A stretch of DNA of 64,000 nucleotides, taken from Halobacteriales archaeon QS_6_64_34. Its GTDB lineage: Archaea; Halobacteriota; Halobacteria; Halobacteriales; Haloarculaceae. Each line of letters begins with the position of its first letter. The first letter of the stretch is position 1. Position numbers and translations under genes: made by a program. The stretch lies in NCBI GenBank assembly GCA_003020925.1, contig PXRT01000012.1, positions 47,635-111,634 of the forward strand, read 5' to 3'. Under the pieces are notes generated by a model, which saw nothing but the letters and a program-made list of their open reading frames with translations, did no database searches and was not told the origin of the DNA. Of the stretch, positions 1-10,148 are shown piece after piece.

Positions 1-336
1 CAGATGCCAGAGCCGAAGTTCGTCGTCTCGATGGGGTCGTGTACGATTTCGGGCGGCCCGTTCCAGGAGGGCTACAACGTCGTCAAGGGCGCCGAGGAAG
101 TCATCCCGGTCGACATCCACGTCCCAGGCTGCCCGCCACGCCCCGAAGCACTGGTCTACGGCGTCGCCAAGCTCCAGGAGCGCATCGCCAACGGCGAGTC
201 CTCGCCGGTGACGGTCAAGCCCTACGAACTCGAACAGTTCGGCGACCTCGAACGGGACGAACTCGTCGAGCATCTGGCCGACGAGATAGACGAGGACGAC
301 CTCGTGATGCGGTACAACTGGAATGATTCGCCATGA
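1..336 (+). CDS. nuoB: NADH-quinone oxidoreductase-like complex, subunit B (NuoB), 3' part
   Basis: This is the C-terminal part of NuoB, the subunit that carries the terminal N2 [4Fe-4S] cluster of respiratory complex I. The frame is open from base 1, so the start and the first cluster cysteines lie before the window. Visible hallmarks are the SMGSC segment and the PGCPPRPE motif, which supply two of the cluster cysteines. The acidic tail after the motif is typical of haloarchaea. Its stop codon overlaps the start of nuoCD (ATGA), so the two are translationally coupled. It heads the nuo operon visible here; nuoA would be expected just upstream. Confidence 0.95.
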   Translation, partial: QMPEPKFVVSMGSCTISGGPFQEGYNVVKGAEEVIPVDIHVPGCPPRPEALVYGVAKLQERIANGESSPVTVKPYELEQFGDLERDELVEHLADEIDEDDLVMRYNWNDSP

Positions 337-2009
337 GCCTGGAGAAACCCTCCTCACCGACCGAAATCGGCGTCACCGAGGACGGGCTGGACTACGACGC
401 CCTGGCGGAGCTGCTGGGCGGCCACGTAATCGACCGCGAGAGCCACGTCAACGCCGAAGGATTCGTCGTCCGCCCCGACGAAGTGCAAGCGGTCCTATCG
501 ACGCTGAAGACCGAGGCGGGCTTTGACCACCTCGCAAATCTGACCGCCCAGGAGTACGACGACCGCTACGAGTCTATCTACCACCTCCGGAAGTACGACG
601 ACCCGACACAGGAACTCTCTATCGTCGTGCCCTCGCCCAAGGACGACCCGCACAACCAGTCGGCCGCTCGCATCTACGACACCGCTGACTGGCACGAGCG
701 CGAAGCCTACGACCTGGTCGGCATCGACTACGACGACCACCCGGACCTCCGCCGTATTCTCCTGCCCGAGACGTGGCAGGGGCATCCACTGAGTCAGGAC
801 TACGACCAGAACCAGCCCCAGATTGTCACGCTGCGGGAGAACGCCAACCCGCTGCAGGACGACCAGCGCAGCGAGGACGACCCCGACACGATGTTCGTCA
901 ACATCGGGCCACACCACCCGGCGACTCACGGCGTCCTCCACGTCAAGACGGTGCTGGACGGCGAGCAGGTAGCCGATATCGACCCCGACATCGGCTATCT
1001 CCACCGCTGTGAGGAGCAGATGTGCCAGCAGGGCACCTATCGCCACCAGATTATGCCCTACCCCGACCGCTGGGACTACGTCTCGGCCGGGATGTTAAAC
1101 GAGTGGGCCTACGCACGCGCCGCCGAGGACCTCGCGGACATAGAAGTCCCCGAGTACGCACAGGTCATCCGAACGATGTCGGCGGAGCTGTCCCGTATCG
1201 CCGCGCACATGCTCGCGCTGGGAACGTTCGCACTGGACGTGTTCGGTGACTTCACCGCCATCTTCCAGTACGCGTTCCGCGACCGCGAGGTCGTCATGAA
1301 CATCCTCGAAGACATCTCCGGCCAGCGGCTGATGTTCAACTACTTCCGGCTGGGCGGCGTCGCCTGGGACCTCCCCGAACCCCGCGATGAGTTCTTCGAG
1401 AAGATACGTGACTTCCTCGATGACTTGCCGTACAAGCTAGAGGAGTACCACGACCTCATCACGGGCAACGAAATCTTCCAGATGCGCTGTGTGGACACGG
1501 GCGTTCTCACACCGGAGAAGGCAAAGTCCTACGGCGCCACCGGCCCGGTCGCTCGCGGGTCGGGCGTCGACTACGACCTGCGCCGTGACGACCCCTACGG
1601 CTACTACGACGAACTCGACTGGAACGTCGTCACCGAGACCGGCTGTGACAACTTCTCCCGCGTCCTCGTCCGCATGCGCGAGGTCGAGGAGTCGGCCCGA
1701 ATCATCGAGCAGTGTGTCGACCTGCTCGAGCAGTGGCCCGAGGACGACCGCGAGATTCAGGCCAACGTCCCCCGGACGCTGCGTCCGGAGCCCGACGAGG
1801 AGATTTACCGCGCCGTCGAGGGCGCCAAGGGCGAACTCGGCATCTACATCCGCTCGGACGGCACCGACAAGCCCGCGCGGTTCAAGATTCGCAGTCCGTG
1901 CTTCTCGAACCTCCAGACGCTGCCCGAGATGTCCCAGGGCGAGTACATCCCCGACATGATTGCCTCGCTGGGTAGCCTGGACATCGTTCTCGGGGAGGTG
2001 GACCGCTGA
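333..2009 (+). CDS. nuoCD: Fused complex I subunits C and D (NuoCD)
   Basis: This 558-residue protein joins the 30-kDa (NuoC) and 49-kDa (NuoD) peripheral subunits of complex I. The C part covers roughly residues 1-185 and contains the family motif region [13 protein letters not shown] followed by the proline/leucine-rich RRILLPETW stretch. The D part starts near residue 187 with [11 protein letters not shown], the conserved segment that lines the quinone pocket next to cluster N2. The fusion is normal in some bacteria and in haloarchaea. The start overlaps the nuoB stop and the stop overlaps the nuoH start (TGATG), so expression is tightly coupled. The product sits on the cytoplasmic arm. 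Confidence 0.96.
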   Translation: MSLEKPSSPTEIGVTEDGLDYDALAELLGGHVIDRESHVNAEGFVVRPDEVQAVLSTLKTEAGFDHLANLTAQEYDDRYESIYHLRKYDDPTQELSIVVPSPKDDPHNQSAARIYDTADWHEREAYDLVGIDYDDHPDLRRILLPETWQGHPLSQDYDQNQPQIVTLRENANPLQDDQRSEDDPDTMFVNIGPHHPATHGVLHVKTVLDGEQVADIDPDIGYLHRCEEQMCQQGTYRHQIMPYPDRWDYVSAGMLNEWAYARAAEDLADIEVPEYAQVIRTMSAELSRIAAHMLALGTFALDVFGDFTAIFQYAFRDREVVMNILEDISGQRLMFNYFRLGGVAWDLPEPRDEFFEKIRDFLDDLPYKLEEYHDLITGNEIFQMRCVDTGVLTPEKAKSYGATGPVARGSGVDYDLRRDDPYGYYDELDWNVVTETGCDNFSRVLVRMREVEESARIIEQCVDLLEQWPEDDREIQANVPRTLRPEPDEEIYRAVEGAKGELGIYIRSDGTDKPARFKIRSPCFSNLQTLPEMSQGEYIPDMIASLGSLDIVLGEVDR

Positions 2010-3049
2010 TGCAGTCGGCGCCACTGCCCGAGTCGCTGGCCGACCTGGCCGGACTCGACCCCAACAGCACGCCGGTGATGATTCTGATGAGTCTCATCGG
2101 CGCCGCGCTCATCGGCTCGCTGATGATGACCAACACGGCGCTTGCGGGCCCGTGGGCCAAGCGGAAGATTACGGCCGCCTTCACCGACCGCATCGCGGTC
2201 GACCGAATCGGTCCCTTCGGGCTGCTCATCATCGTCGCTGACTCGGTGCGCCTGCTCTCGAAGGAACTCATCGTCCCCGAGGGCGTCGACCGTCCGGCCT
2301 GGGACCTCGCGCCGCTGCTCATCGCGAGTTCAGCGCTGCTTGGCTTCGCCGTCATCCCGATGGGGAACGGGCTCCACCTGGCCGACCCCGAGGTCGGACT
2401 GGCCTACGTCTTTGCGACGGCCTCGATGGCCTCCATCGGCCTCGTGATGGCCGGCTACGCCTCGAACAACAAGTACTCGTTTCTCGGCGGCCTGCGAGCG
2501 GTCGCACAGAACCTGGCCTACGAGATTCCCCTGATTCTGACGGGGGCTTCCGTGGTCATCTTCGCCGGTTCGCTCCAGATAAGCGAAATCGTCGCGGCCC
2601 AGAGCGCGACCCTTATCGGCCCGATTCCGTCCTGGTACGCCTTCGTCAACCCCTTCGCGTTCGTGCTGTTCATGATTGCGAACCTGGCGGAGGTCGGCCG
2701 CAACCCCTTCGACATCCCGGAGGCACCGACGGAGATTGTGGCGGGGTACCAGACCGAGTACTCCTCGGTGTACTTCGTGCTCATCTACCTCGGTGAGTTC
2801 ATCCACATCTTCCTGGGCGGCGCCATCATCGCCACCATCTTCCTGGGCGGCCCGGCCGGACCCGTCCTCCCGGGCATCGTCTGGTTCCTCATCAAAATCT
2901 GGGGCGTCTTTCTGTTCACCCAGTGGGCCCGCTCTGCGGTCCCACGGGTGCGTATCGACCAGCTCATCGAAATCGGCTGGAAGGGAATGCTCGTCCTCTC
3001 GCTCGCGAATCTGCTGTTGACCGCGGTCATCGTCGGGGTGGTCGCCTGA
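2009..3049 (+). CDS. nuoH: Complex I membrane subunit H (NuoH)
   Basis: This 346-residue polytopic membrane protein is NuoH, the subunit that connects the peripheral arm to the proton-pumping arm and forms part of the quinone channel. Around eight hydrophobic helices are visible. Family signatures include GPWAKRK near residue 50, the charged EIPLILTGA loop, and the NPFDIPEAPTEIVAGYQTEY region (about residues 233-252), whose acidic residues line the quinone pathway. It begins on the overlapping TGATG of nuoCD. Its length matches the family. Downstream, a 13-codon reading frame fills the gap to nuoI. Confidence 0.96.
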   Translation: MQSAPLPESLADLAGLDPNSTPVMILMSLIGAALIGSLMMTNTALAGPWAKRKITAAFTDRIAVDRIGPFGLLIIVADSVRLLSKELIVPEGVDRPAWDLAPLLIASSALLGFAVIPMGNGLHLADPEVGLAYVFATASMASIGLVMAGYASNNKYSFLGGLRAVAQNLAYEIPLILTGASVVIFAGSLQISEIVAAQSATLIGPIPSWYAFVNPFAFVLFMIANLAEVGRNPFDIPEAPTEIVAGYQTEYSSVYFVLIYLGEFIHIFLGGAIIATIFLGGPAGPVLPGIVWFLIKIWGVFLFTQWARSAVPRVRIDQLIEIGWKGMLVLSLANLLLTAVIVGVVA

Positions 3050-3090
3050 TGGCCGCTCCGACCGACGCTTCCGGAGGTAGCTACCAATGA
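3049..3090 (+). CDS. Possible 13-codon micro-ORF bridging nuoH and nuoI
   Basis: The 37 bases between the nuoH stop and the nuoI start contain an ATG that overlaps the nuoH stop (TGATG) and a 13-codon frame, MAAPTDASGGSYQ, whose stop overlaps the nuoI start (ATGA). The same stretch carries GGAGGT at about 3074, well placed as a Shine-Dalgarno site for nuoI. The two exact overlaps would allow continuous ribosome re-initiation. It may equally be chance in a short GC-rich spacer. No function is claimed for the peptide. Confidence 0.25.
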   Translation: MAAPTDASGGSYQ

Positions 3091-3548
3091 TTGGCATCAT
3101 GAAATCCATGGCGACGACGATGAAACACGCCCTCGACGGGGAGACGTTCACGGTGGAGTACCCGGACGTCGCCCCCGAGGTGAGCCCCCGCTTCCGTGGC
3201 GTCCACAAGTTCAGCCAGGAGCGGTGTATCTGGTGTCGGCAATGTGAGAACGTCTGTCCGAACAACACCATCCAGATTGTCCAGGACGACCAGCGCAACG
3301 GCGAGCAGTACAACCTCCACATCGGCCAGTGTATCTACTGCCGGCTCTGTGAGGAAGTCTGTCCCGTCGACGCAATCCTGTTGACCCAGAACTTCGAGTT
3401 CACCGCCGACACGAAAGACGAGTTCGCCTACGACAAGGAGCAACTCAAGAACGTCCCGTGGTACAAGGACCTGGACCCACTGGAGTCGCGCGAACCGGAC
3501 CGTGGCGCCTGGATTGGGGAAGGTGACGGCGAAGTGGATTACCAGTAA
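3087..3548 (+). CDS. nuoI: Complex I ferredoxin-like subunit I (NuoI)
   Basis: This 153-residue iron-sulfur protein is NuoI (TYKY type), which holds clusters N6a and N6b and passes electrons to NuoB. Two ferredoxin motifs are plain: CIWCRQCENVCP near residues 48-59 and CIYCRLCEEVCP near residues 87-98. An internal ATG at 3099 is a possible alternative start, but the first ATG has a GGAGGT ribosome site 8-13 bases upstream. It is the last gene of the first nuo block; the rest of the operon resumes at 5535 after an inserted kinase gene. No nuoE, nuoF or nuoG is present, so the electron donor is probably not NADH through the standard module. Confidence 0.96.
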   Translation: MIGIMKSMATTMKHALDGETFTVEYPDVAPEVSPRFRGVHKFSQERCIWCRQCENVCPNNTIQIVQDDQRNGEQYNLHIGQCIYCRLCEEVCPVDAILLTQNFEFTADTKDEFAYDKEQLKNVPWYKDLDPLESREPDRGAWIGEGDGEVDYQ

Positions 3549-3630
3549 AACCACTCTTGGCTGGCACGTTTTTTGTTCGATTCTCAGACCCGTTGTGCAT
3601 CCAACGGGAGAGGCTCTATCGGGGAAATTG

Positions 3631-3645
3631 TTATATAAATAAAAA
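3631..3645 (+). promoter_or_regulatory. TATA-box region for the sensor kinase
   Basis: An A+T-only stretch (TTATATAAATAAAAA) lies in otherwise G+C-rich DNA. Its centre is about 25 bases before the GTG at 3660, the spacing expected for a leaderless archaeal transcript. A T-run at 3570-3575 just after nuoI could end the first nuo transcript. Confidence 0.6.
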
Positions 3646-3659
3646 TAAAAGCCTTGTAT

Positions 3660-5384
3660 GTGAAAGCTGTCTCGTCAGTCTCGCTGGCACCGGGGACTGC
3701 TGAGATACTTCTTTTCACCGCATCGACGATGGCGATGTGTGGTGCCCTGTGGTGGACGTTCCGGAACCGGGAGAAGCGGGCGACGACGGAGTTTGTGGCG
3801 TTTCTCCTGACACTGTTACTCTGGAACGCGCTCCAGCTCGCGGAGTTGCTGGGCGGACGGGCAACCGCCTACTACGCGACGTTTGCGGTGCGTGCGACGC
3901 GGGCGTTCATGGCGGCCAGCTGGCTGTATTTTACTGTGACGTTCGCCGGGTATCGCCACGTCCTCGAGAGATGGTCCATACGGGCCGTCACGGTTGCCGG
4001 ACTCGTGTATCTCATCGTGCTGACTGCCATTCCATCCATCGCGACGACGATTACGTTCACAGTTGCTGAGTTCGCCGTGCCGTCGGTCGTGACCTACCAC
4101 ACGCGCGGACTGACACTGTACATGGCCGGTGCCCGGATAGTGGGATACGGGTTCTCCGGTAGCGGAACCTTCGCGCTTACCTACCGACTCCTCTACACGG
4201 GGTATGCAAAGCGCTGGCAGACGATAGTTTTCTTCATCGTTGCGTTCGGGGCCATCCTCTGTGATTTGGCCCTGTCGTTCTCACTCTTCCCCGGGCTACG
4301 TGGCGTCGATTACGCCGCGCTCTGGACCGCAGGTGCGGCGCTTACGTTCATCGTGGCGATCTACCGCAGTGATTTGTCCGAGTTCATTCCCACTGTCAGG
4401 TCCTCCATCGTGGAAAATATCGACGACGCGGTCATCGTGCTCAACACGAAGTATCAGGTCGTCGATTACAATTCGACTGCGGAATCGTTTTTTACGAGCC
4501 CGGTTACTGAAACTGTCGACGCTGCGGATGTCCTCCCGGCGCCGATTGTCGAGTCCAATTTGTTGACGATGGAGAGTACCGGCCGAACGACAATCTCCGT
4601 CGATTCCGACGGTGAACTGGTCTACTACGACATGTCCGTTTCGAGGGTAAACGCGGCCGATGATGTGACTGGAATCACGATAATCCTCAGGGACGTGACC
4701 GAACGGGAGCAACGCCGGGCGAAACTGGAGGAGAAGCGCCGCGAACTCGCACGGAAGAACGAGCGACTGGAGGAGTTCGCGAACATCGTGAGCCACGACC
4801 TGCGGGCGCCGCTCTCGGTCGCGAGCGGGAACCTCGAACTGGCGCGCCAGGAGACAGAGAGTGAGTATCACGACGACGTCGCTGGGGCACTCGGGCGGAT
4901 GGAGGAGCTGATAGACGACACACTGGCCCTGGCGAGGGATGGCCAGACTGTCACCGAGACCGAGCCGGTCGACCTCCGGGCGCTGGTCGAGGACTCCTGG
5001 TCCAACGTTGGGATGGACGGTGCGACGCTGTCCATCGAGGGGGGCATGACTGTCGCGGCCGACAGGGGGCGGCTGCGGCAGGTCTTCGAGAACCTCTTCC
5101 GAAACAGTGTCGAACACAGCGACGGTGCGGTCTCCATCGTCGTCGGCGTCACCGACGGGGGAATCTACGTCGCGGACGACGGCCCCGGTATCCCCGCTGA
5201 CCAGCACGACGAGGTGTTCGAGTCGGGCTACTCGACGAGCGCGCAGGGGACCGGGTTCGGGCTCGCTATCGTCCAAGAGATAGTCGAAGCACACGGGTGG
5301 GAGATATCGGTGACTGACAGCGAGACCGGCGGGACGCGATTCGATATCACTGGGCTCGACGCCGTCGAGCAGTCGGGCGAGTGA
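3660..5384 (+). CDS. Membrane sensor histidine kinase with PAS-like domain
   Basis: The protein (574 residues from GTG 3660; TTG 3654 is an alternative) has an N-terminal block of about seven hydrophobic helices (residues 10-235, the 7TM histidine-kinase sensor type), a PAS-like segment (about 245-350), a coiled linker, and a HisKA/HATPase core. The phospho-acceptor is in IVSHDLRAPL (His near residue 379). The N box is ENLFRNSVEH, G1 is VADDGPGIP and G2 is GTGFGLAIV. It lies between nuoI and nuoJ1 with its own TATA region and no response regulator beside it. The signal is unknown; the location suggests a respiratory or energy-status input, which is inference only. Confidence 0.9.
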   Translation: MKAVSSVSLAPGTAEILLFTASTMAMCGALWWTFRNREKRATTEFVAFLLTLLLWNALQLAELLGGRATAYYATFAVRATRAFMAASWLYFTVTFAGYRHVLERWSIRAVTVAGLVYLIVLTAIPSIATTITFTVAEFAVPSVVTYHTRGLTLYMAGARIVGYGFSGSGTFALTYRLLYTGYAKRWQTIVFFIVAFGAILCDLALSFSLFPGLRGVDYAALWTAGAALTFIVAIYRSDLSEFIPTVRSSIVENIDDAVIVLNTKYQVVDYNSTAESFFTSPVTETVDAADVLPAPIVESNLLTMESTGRTTISVDSDGELVYYDMSVSRVNAADDVTGITIILRDVTEREQRRAKLEEKRRELARKNERLEEFANIVSHDLRAPLSVASGNLELARQETESEYHDDVAGALGRMEELIDDTLALARDGQTVTETEPVDLRALVEDSWSNVGMDGATLSIEGGMTVAADRGRLRQVFENLFRNSVEHSDGAVSIVVGVTDGGIYVADDGPGIPADQHDEVFESGYSTSAQGTGFGLAIVQEIVEAHGWEISVTDSETGGTRFDITGLDAVEQSGE

Positions 5385-5534
5385 CACGCACATAGGTTCG
5401 TGGACTCGCAGTTCCCGCCAGGTGCGTCCTCCATGCCCCGTGTGGTGGCTCGGACCGACGTGCTTTCACGCGCTCGCTCGCGCGAGGCGAAAAAGGAATC
5501 TTCAAAGGGCCGCCGCCAAGAGTTTCCAAGTAAG

Positions 5535-5804
5535 ATGGCACTGTACGAGTCAATCGCGTTCGCGCTCTTTGCCCTGGTGACGGTGGGGAGTGCGGCCGGC
5601 GTCGTGTTAGTTCGTGACGTCTGGCATTCGGCGCTGTTACTGGGCGTCTCGTTGGTCAGCGTCGCCGTGTTCTACGTGTTGAACATGGCGGCCTTTGTCG
5701 CAACGATGCAAATTCTCGTCTACGTCGGTGGTGTCCTCATCCTCATCACGTTCGCCGTGATGTTGACCCGCGAGGACGAATCCGTCATCGAGGTGGCGCC
5801 ATGA
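5535..5804 (+). CDS. nuoJ1: Complex I subunit J, N-terminal half (NuoJ1)
   Basis: This 89-residue protein has three hydrophobic helices and matches the N-terminal half of NuoJ, including the conserved QILVYVGGVLILITFAVML region (about residues 59-77), which holds the pi-bulge helix of the coupling arm. The start at ATG 5535 is preferred over upstream in-frame codons because the family begins right at the first helix, and the residues upstream (5400-5534) read as low-complexity noise. The next gene overlaps it by four bases. In haloarchaea NuoJ is commonly encoded as two polypeptides, so this is not decay. Confidence 0.9.
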   Translation: MALYESIAFALFALVTVGSAAGVVLVRDVWHSALLLGVSLVSVAVFYVLNMAAFVATMQILVYVGGVLILITFAVMLTREDESVIEVAP

Positions 5805-6205
5805 CCGACAGACCGCGACTCAACACCGGCGGGAACCTGGTGGCCGGACTCGCCGCCGTGGCGCTGTTCGTTGTCTTCGCTGTCGTGTTCCTCGGCGCCT
5901 CCTTCCCCGCGCCTGCGGGCTTTCCGGACGGGGCCGCGATAACGAAGAGCCTCAGCGCGGCGATGTTCGACATCGCGCCCGGGCAGTTGATGGGCGACGG
6001 CGAAGCGGCCGTCCCCGCCGAGGGGTTCCTGGTCGCGTTTTTCCTCATCGGCGTGCTTCTGGACGCCGCCTTAGACGGTGCGATAATGCTGGCAAAGCGC
6101 GAGGGGGCTGGCGAAAACGTCGGGCTGGACGCTGCGTCCGAGGAGCCCGGCGACGCCGTTGTGGCCGACGGGGGCTCCCTGTCCGAGGACGGAGGTGAGG
6201 AGTAA
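5801..6205 (+). CDS. nuoJ2: Complex I subunit J, C-terminal half (NuoJ2)
   Basis: This 134-residue membrane protein supplies the second half of NuoJ. It has one helix near residues 13-35 and another near 75-95, then an acidic, soluble tail rich in Asp, Glu and Gly. It starts on ATGA of nuoJ1 and its stop overlaps the start of nuoK, so the three are co-translated. Sequence similarity to bacterial NuoJ is weak in this half; the assignment rests mainly on gene order and helix pattern. Confidence 0.85.
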   Translation: MTDRPRLNTGGNLVAGLAAVALFVVFAVVFLGASFPAPAGFPDGAAITKSLSAAMFDIAPGQLMGDGEAAVPAEGFLVAFFLIGVLLDAALDGAIMLAKREGAGENVGLDAASEEPGDAVVADGGSLSEDGGEE

Positions 6206-6510
6206 TGGCGGTCCCGGCCCAGTACTATCTGCTGCTCTCGGCCGCCATCTTCTGTATCGGTCTGTTCGGCGTGTTGACCCGTAGCAACGCGCTCATCTTC
6301 CTGATGTCCGTCGAACTCATGCTCAACGCGGCCAATATCAACTTCGTCGCGTTCTCGCTCCAGCACGGCAACCTCACCGGGCAGGTCTTTGCCCTGTTCG
6401 GGATGGCCATCGCGGCCGCCGAGGTGGCCATCGGTATCGGTATCATCCTCGTCCTGTACCGGAACTTCAGTGACGTGGACGTAACCAAAGCGACGACGAT
6501 GAGGTGGTAA
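6205..6510 (+). CDS. nuoK: Complex I membrane subunit K (NuoK)
   Basis: This 101-residue protein has three transmembrane helices and is the standard length for NuoK. The conserved glutamates of the channel are visible in MSVELMLNAANINFV (about residues 34-48) and in AAAEVAIGIGIIL (about 70-82). NuoK relays the conformational and proton-coupling signal between NuoJ and the antiporter-like subunits. It overlaps nuoJ2 by one base and ends two bases before the nuoL start. Confidence 0.96.
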   Translation: MAVPAQYYLLLSAAIFCIGLFGVLTRSNALIFLMSVELMLNAANINFVAFSLQHGNLTGQVFALFGMAIAAAEVAIGIGIILVLYRNFSDVDVTKATTMRW

Positions 6511-6512
6511 CG

Positions 6513-8618
6513 ATGGCTGCATTCACATACGCTCCGGCAATCGTCCTGCTCCCGTTCGTATCGTTCCTCGTCGCCCTCTTCCTGGGCGACCGGATGCCAA
6601 AAGGCGGCGCACTCGCCGGTATCGCGGCGACGGGCCTCTCGCTTGCCCTCTCCATCTGGGTCACGCTCGACGTGGCCGGCTTCGTCGGGTCGAGTACCTC
6701 CTACAACGAGTTCATCTACACGTGGGTCGCGGGCGTCGACGCCGTCTCGCTGCGCTTTGGACTCCTGTTCGACCCGCTGTCGGCGCTCATGTTGCTCATC
6801 GTCACCCTCATCGCCTTCCTGGTCCACATCTTCTCGCTTGGCTATATGAACGACGAGGGCGAGACCGGCCTCCCGCGCTACTACGCCGGCCTGGGCCTCT
6901 TCACGGCGAGTATGCTCGGATTCGTCGTGGCCAACAACCTGCTGATGGCCTTCATTTTCTTCGAGCTGGTGGGGCTGTGTTCGTTCCTCCTCATCGGCTT
7001 CTGGTTCCGGGAGGACGGCCCGCCCAGCGCCGCGAAGAAGGCGTTCCTGGTCACCCGCTTCGGTGACTACTTCTTCCTCATCGGCGTCGTGGGTATCATC
7101 GCGACGTTCGGCACTGGCCTCTTTGCCCCCATCACCGAGGGCGGCGAAGTGGTCGCACACAGCTTCCCCGGCCTGGCCGAGGACGCCGTCGTCGACGGAG
7201 CGACGGAGAACATCGCCATGCTCGAGACGGTCGGCATGGGCGCAAAGCAGTGGTTCACCGTGCTGGGTCTCCTCGTGCTCGGGGGCGTCATCGGGAAGTC
7301 CGCGCAGTTCCCGCTGCACACCTGGCTCCCCGACGCGATGGAAGGTCCGACGCCGGTCTCGGCGCTCATCCACGCGGCGACGATGGTCGCGGCCGGTGTC
7401 TATCTGGTCGCCCGGATGTACGGCTTCTATGCCATCTCCCCGACCGCCCTCGCGGTCATTGCCCTGGTCGGTGGGTTCACCGCCCTCTTTGCGGCGACGA
7501 TGGGGCTCGTCAAACAGGAACTCAAGCAGGTGCTGGCGTACTCCACTATCTCCCAGTACGGGTATATGATGCTCGCGCTGGGGTCGGGTGGCTACGTCGC
7601 GGCCGTCTTCCACTTGACGACCCACGCCGTGTTCAAGGCGCTCCTGTTTCTGGGCGCCGGGTCGGTCATCATCGCCATGCACCACAACGAGAACATGTGG
7701 GACATGGGCGGGCTGAAAGACCGGATGCCTGTCACGTACTACACCTTCCTCTCGGGGTCACTGGCGCTTGCCGGCATCGTCCCCTTCGCGGGCTTCTGGT
7801 CCAAGGACGAGGTGCTGTACGAGGCGCTCATCCATGGGCTCGGGAGCAAGGGCGGTCTGGGGCCGGTCTATCTGCTCGCGTACACGATGGGACTGGTATC
7901 CGTCTTCGTGACGGCCTTCTACACCTTCCGTATGGTGTATCTCACCTTCCACGGTAAGCCCCGGACGGACATCGCCCGCGACCCACACGGCGTGGGATGG
8001 AACGTCAAGGGCCCGCTGTCGGTGCTTGGCGTGCTCGCGGCAACCATCGGTCTCATCAACATGGCCCCGGTCGCCAAAGTCACCGGTCTGCATATCGACT
8101 TCCTCCACAAGTGGCTCAACGGGCCCGAGGAGGGCGGCTGGCCGGCCACACTCGACACGGGACTCCATCACTACGAGGAACTGCTCCACGACGTGGCCGG
8201 CGTCTCGGCCGGTGAACCGCTCGGTGCCATCGGCACCCTGCTGGCCTCGGCCGTCCTCTCGCTCGCGCTGGCTATCGCCGGCGTGCTCGTCGCCCGCTCG
8301 CTGTACGGCGGGGCAGAGCCGGTCGAACACACGGACAAGCTGGGCGGTGTAAAGACCATACTCATGCACAACTACTACCAGGACGAGTATCAGGTGTGGC
8401 TCGCGACCGGGCTCACGCATCCGGTCGCCCGCGCGATGGACAAGTTCGACCAGGGCGTCGTCGACGGGGTCGTCAATGGCGTCTCCTCGGTGAGCCTCTC
8501 TGGCGGCCGCCGGATGCGGCGCATCCAGTCCGGCGTCGTCAGCAACTACGCGACGCTGCTGACGCTCGGGCTCGTGCTCTTGCTGGTCGCCTTCGGCCTC
8601 GCCGGGGGGTGGTTCTGA
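6513..8618 (+). CDS. nuoL: Complex I antiporter-like subunit L (NuoL)
   Basis: This 701-residue polytopic protein is NuoL, the distal proton pump of complex I. Conserved stretches include FFELVGLCSFLLIGFW, the GKSAQFPLHTWLPDAMEGPT region with the key lysine/histidine relay (about residues 267-286), and MGLVKQELKQVLAYSTISQ. The last helix region carries the long amphipathic arm typical of NuoL. ATG 6513 is chosen over the in-frame GTG 6504, which lies inside nuoK. A region near residues 490-580 is hydrophilic and variable. NuoM follows directly. Confidence 0.96.
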   Translation: MAAFTYAPAIVLLPFVSFLVALFLGDRMPKGGALAGIAATGLSLALSIWVTLDVAGFVGSSTSYNEFIYTWVAGVDAVSLRFGLLFDPLSALMLLIVTLIAFLVHIFSLGYMNDEGETGLPRYYAGLGLFTASMLGFVVANNLLMAFIFFELVGLCSFLLIGFWFREDGPPSAAKKAFLVTRFGDYFFLIGVVGIIATFGTGLFAPITEGGEVVAHSFPGLAEDAVVDGATENIAMLETVGMGAKQWFTVLGLLVLGGVIGKSAQFPLHTWLPDAMEGPTPVSALIHAATMVAAGVYLVARMYGFYAISPTALAVIALVGGFTALFAATMGLVKQELKQVLAYSTISQYGYMMLALGSGGYVAAVFHLTTHAVFKALLFLGAGSVIIAMHHNENMWDMGGLKDRMPVTYYTFLSGSLALAGIVPFAGFWSKDEVLYEALIHGLGSKGGLGPVYLLAYTMGLVSVFVTAFYTFRMVYLTFHGKPRTDIARDPHGVGWNVKGPLSVLGVLAATIGLINMAPVAKVTGLHIDFLHKWLNGPEEGGWPATLDTGLHHYEELLHDVAGVSAGEPLGAIGTLLASAVLSLALAIAGVLVARSLYGGAEPVEHTDKLGGVKTILMHNYYQDEYQVWLATGLTHPVARAMDKFDQGVVDGVVNGVSSVSLSGGRRMRRIQSGVVSNYATLLTLGLVLLLVAFGLAGGWF

Positions 8619-10148
<1,530 letters not shown>

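Noticed and set aside
2330..3322. Long leftward open frame antisense to nuoH and nuoI
   Set aside because: It is a by-product of G+C-rich third codon positions in the real genes, and its protein is low-complexity and Arg/Asp/Gly-rich.
5535..6205. Split nuoJ read as a frameshifted pseudogene
   Set aside because: The two parts overlap by ATGA with proper starts, and separate NuoJ halves are the normal arrangement in haloarchaea.
6225..7685. 486-codon leftward frame opposite nuoK and nuoL
   Set aside because: The rightward frames are intact complex I subunits with motifs; the antisense product is a biased Glu/Arg/His-rich sequence.
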